This document shows positions 61,185 to 64,000 of a stretch of DNA of 64,000 bases, in pieces. The position numbers were made by a program, and so were the translations under genes. The notes below the pieces were generated by a model, which searched no databases, was not told where the DNA came from, and saw nothing but the letters and a program-made list of their open reading frames with translations. The stretch's first letter is position 1, and each line of letters starts with the position of its first letter. The DNA comes from Mastigias papua (Eukaryota; Cnidaria; Scyphozoa; Rhizostomeae; Mastigiidae): the NCBI GenBank assembly GCA_964019165.1, contig OZ025268.1, positions 19,008,784 to 19,072,783 on the forward strand, in the 5' to 3' direction.

Positions 61185-61506
61185 CAGTGGCACCTCGGCG
61201 ATAGAACGACTCTGAAGTCGAACAAATCGGAAATCGAGCAAAAAATTCGAGAAAAATATGCCTTGGTGTTCAAACACATTATCGGAGTTCGGACAGATGG
61301 GGTCGATCAACCGTGAAGTCACTTGCTCAGTCCACAGAGCGCAAAAATTTGTGAGTGTACTTTGAGCTTAGTTACAGTCTAACGCTATTTCAGCAACACT
61401 CAATTTTCTGTTTTTTGTTAAATGAAATACTGTTAAAGTTCTCGAACAAATCGGCTTCCAACCATTGTGCTGGAATGAGTCGCGTTTGAAAACCGAGGTT
61501 CCACTG
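61185..61506. mobile_element. MITE-like element with CAGTGG(A/C)ACCTCGG inverted ends (322 bp)
   Basis: The left end CAGTGGCACCTCGG and the reverse complement of the right end, CAGTGGAACCTCGG, differ at one base. Inner sequence repeats TCGAACAAATCGG words, as in pogo/Tigger-like non-autonomous elements, but no TA duplication is visible, so the superfamily is uncertain. It ends about 125 bases after the C2orf69-like stop codon, on the 3' side of that gene. Confidence 0.65.
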
Positions 61507-61631
61507 GAAAACGAGGTTAGCTATTCAAGCAAGAAAATAGAATCCGGCACAAAGCGAAGATTCAAAACCTGCTTGCAAGTGACCCTCAATTACATAAAAT
61601 TGTGCATCTCCATAAGTAGTAACCAATGTGC

Positions 61632-62089
61632 TCAGGAAGTCACAAGTGCCTTAAAATCTGTCAGTATTCTAAAGTGGTTTGAAAGTGAAGGTTTCTTATC
61701 AGCGAAATGCAACTTCTCTTTAACGTTGATCCCTAACGACTTGAGCTGTGCCACAAACTTTTGCTCCTCTTTCTTAATCCATGGTCTGGCATGATCCATC
61801 ACTTGATAAGGCGTCACATGAACACGAACTTTTGCCACATTCTGTGCCATATGGAAGAGAATATCTTCATCAGTGACGTAAGCATTCGCTTGTCCTCCAT
61901 TTCCCGAATCCAAATAATAAATCGCGTCAAAACGAGACACGAATTCCGTAAGAACTGGATCATTCGTGATCGACAGTCTTGGCAGTTCGTAAACTATCTG
62001 ATTAAGCACCATGCAACCCTTGCTGAAACCGACAAGGATGATGGGAAATTCTGATGTCACATCCTCTTCGTCAGGTTCCAGGTCAAGGA
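61632..62089 (-). CDS. C2orf69: C2orf69-like terminal exon with GxSxG motif
   Basis: Starts after TATTCTTTAG and runs 151 codons to TGA. It carries the GFSKG serine motif and the C-terminal NHFRI histidine. Frames on the plus strand here are shadows. Confidence 0.92.
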
Positions 62090-62872
62090 CTAAAGAATAC
62101 AAAATGTAAGATGATGTTTAGACCACATAATTTCAATATGACAGCATTCTGCTTTTGTGTGTAATATACGCCGAAGATTTTATAGTCGTTTACAATGTAC
62201 AGTTAAATTCTCAAACATCACGAGTTGAAGCTCAAAATCAAAAAACCTCAGACGTTATGTCTTGAAGAATAAAGGACTTTGCAAACAACAGAATGAAAGG
62301 AGATAGACATTTTTTTAGATGTTTGTGAATATAGCCTCCTAGCAAGCCATGCGAATAGAACAGTATTCATTGAGAAACTTACAGAACACCGCTGAAGTCA
62401 CGAAGCAGCAGCTGGGAACTAGTGACAAGCAGCTGGCAAATAGGCCTAATTATCACATTTACCTTGCAAGTTGCCGAGTTCAAAAGGGAGCTGTGACACG
62501 AAGAAGCAAAGGGGAGTAAATAACACTAAGGAGTTGAAAACTCTTGAGAGTCATTTGAATTTTCCACATAATCGCAAGTGCGAGATGTTTGAATAACAAA
62601 ATGTATTTACCTTTTCTCACTGCAGAATCAAGCAGACGCTGTAAATGCAGTAACGCTGTTGAGTCCGCCCGTTCAAAAACTGGGGTTCCACAAGCGTCCA
62701 TCTCAATAAAATTCGAATAACAAGCAAACGTCCCGCGATCAAATACAGAACTCCGAATAATCCAAATGAAGCTTCTTGGGAACTTTTTAAATAAAATCTG
62801 TGCAGTTGACTCTAAATCCCAGTCACTCCAAGCCTTGTTGTCTTTGCTCTTCTCCATTTCTTCTCTATAGTT
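61632..62872 (-). CDS. C2orf69: C2orf69-like protein, last two exons (5' partial)
   Basis: Minus-strand join: 62872-62611, then 62089-61632, GT-AG and in phase, giving 239 residues to TGA. The first exon begins NYREEM right after TTTTTTAG and continues WSDWDLESTAQILFKKFP, matching the segment that follows FPGDVQ in C2orf69. The second exon has ILVGFSKGCMVLNQ, YYLDSGNGG, HVTPYQVMD, RPWI-K-E--KFV and SLSNHFRI. GFSKG is a G-x-S-x-G nucleophile elbow (Ser about residue 110 of this model), with Asp in YYLD and His in SNHF as likely partners, so an alpha/beta-hydrolase (esterase-like) fold is expected. Human C2orf69 is a mitochondrial protein tied to a severe childhood disease; its substrate is not settled. 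The exon with the start, the mitochondrial leader and FPGDVQ is not found and probably lies beyond 64000. The acidic insertion before FPIILVGF is shorter than in vertebrates. Confidence 0.9.
62611..62872 (-). CDS. C2orf69: C2orf69-like exon, N-terminal part of the conserved domain
   Basis: 262 bases in phase 0 at the acceptor, ending AAAAG|GTAAAT. The methionine at 62857-62855 is internal, because conserved residues (NYREE) precede it. Confidence 0.87.
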
Positions 62873-62936
62873 CTAAAAAACATGAAATTCATTTTACCTA
62901 AATATAAAAGACAGAGCTACTTCACAATCAAACAAA

Positions 62937-62990
62937 TCGAATCGATCAAATCAATCAATCAATCAATCAATCAAATCAATCAAATCGCAG
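62937..62990. repeat. (AATC)n microsatellite
   Basis: AATC/ATCA units with a few interruptions, located about 65 bases upstream of the C2orf69-like exon on its 5' side, within the presumed intron. Confidence 0.85.
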
Positions 62991-64000
62991 GGTAAGTGTA
63001 GTTACCTTATTAGATAATGAAAGTCATATACACGCTTTTCTTTATAAGGAACTGAACATGCCATATATTAAAATTATAGAATTCAGATACTGTAGTCAAA
63101 CAATCGAATTTATTAGGTCCTCTATCAACTTTTTTCTCCAGATAAAAGGTCTATTTTAACAGCTAACATTCTAACAGCAATTTTTCAATTTTGACACGCT
63201 TGGGGGGGGGGTTACATGTCCCCAATGCTTCTCAGTTCCTATGTATCTTGTTGACGCATTGATAAATGCGGCTTGGGAGACATTATTCGACTGTACGTCA
63301 GCTGGTCTTGAGGAATGGTAGCTCCTTCACATTTTCACTTACCAGTTCCAGTTTTGTAGTGCTGGTATGACAACTCTGAATTAGGTCGGTGTCAAAATAT
63401 ATCAAATTACTTCAATGATGTACTAATGCCTTATTGACAGAGGGTATTTCTTAGTCATTAAAATTTTTATCATCGTGTGATTAAATTCGAGACACTTGCG
63501 CTTAAAGGACGTAAGTGAAGACAAACGAATAAAATATAATGGAGAAGATAACGATGATGATGATCGTGAAGATTATGGTGATGACAATGATGATGAATGA
63601 TTGTCATGATGATTGTGGTGACAATGATCATTACAATGGTGATATTATTTGATTGTGGTGAAAATAGCCTAACTCAATATTGCTAATATTGACTATGATG
63701 ATGGTGTTTGCTGAAAAAAATAAACTCCACAATTGTTATCAGTAAGTTTCTAACTCTTTTCCCCTGCCCCATGTACGCATGCCTTACGGTCTTCAGAATC
63801 CACACTGCTTCATTAACGTCCTCATTTTCGCTTCTAAGAAAACAGCCCAACTACTCCAAAAGAAATATAACAATTGATGCTGTTTCTGGAAAAATATCAC
63901 ATGAAGCTTGGAACTTTGTAGTTTACAGCGATAACTTTGATAATTTGCCTTTCGCTGCAGCTCAGTTTCTAAAGATTGATTCAGCCATAAACAAAAAACC
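62991..64000. other. Presumed intron or upstream sequence of the C2orf69-like gene
   Basis: Contains a GAT-rich trinucleotide patch at about 63550-63680 and a G9 run near 63203. I searched for an exon ending in FPGDVQ on the minus strand and found none. No other gene is supported. Confidence 0.4.

Noticed and set aside
63788..63833. Possible 46-base minus-strand exon flanked by TTTTCTTAG and GTAAGG
   Set aside because: The splice sites are good, but the encoded SENEDVNEAVWILKT does not match the expected FPGDVQ end of the missing C2orf69 exon. Without transcripts it cannot be assigned.

Overview
The window is nuclear DNA from a multicellular animal, most likely a non-vertebrate. Every recognisable gene is split by GT-AG introns. 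The products are animal or pan-eukaryotic proteins: a KMT2C/D-type PHD cluster, proteasome subunit SEM1/DSS1 and a C2orf69-type mitochondrial protein. The background is AT-rich and full of microsatellites, MITE-like inverted repeats and Penelope-like retroelement debris. I cannot name the species. There are no bacterial operons and no CRISPR arrays.

Layout. 1-1590: no gene seen. 1591-9075 (+): nine exons in continuous frame that encode an extended PHD finger and three further PHD fingers in the order and spacing of the N-terminal cluster of KMT2C/KMT2D (MLL3/4) H3K4 methyltransferase-complex proteins. The 5' end and the SET-domain end are absent. 9076-13630: non-coding, with a GAGT/GAAT microsatellite and a CpG-rich MITE with perfect 16-bp terminal inverted repeats. 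About 13634-46695: one giant satellite array of roughly 290 monomers of 107 bp. Each monomer carries a perfect 14-bp palindrome inside a longer dyad. The array has layered higher-order duplications, three copies of a 529-535 bp solo-LTR-like insert, and a 200-N assembly gap. 46696-49258: foldback elements, a long TA microsatellite and a 187-bp hairpin related to Penelope-like tails. 49259-51133 (-): a two-exon gene for a secreted 300-residue glycoprotein of unknown family. 51134-55016: non-coding, with a degraded hAT-like MITE. 55017-59075 (-): a complete three-exon SEM1/DSS1 gene, whose introns contain a Penelope-like GIY-YIG endonuclease fragment and a large inverted repeat. 59076-61631: intergenic, with at least three MITE-like elements. 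61632-62872 (-): the last two exons of a C2orf69-like gene. 62873-64000: no coding sequence that I trust.

The genes do not form an obvious functional unit. The most striking object is the satellite array. It either lies in a large intron of the KMT2C/D-like gene or separates a truncated or split KMT2C/D-like PHD gene from its neighbours. The small overlapping reading frames that run along its minus strand are by-products of a stop-poor 107-bp repeat and are not annotated as genes.
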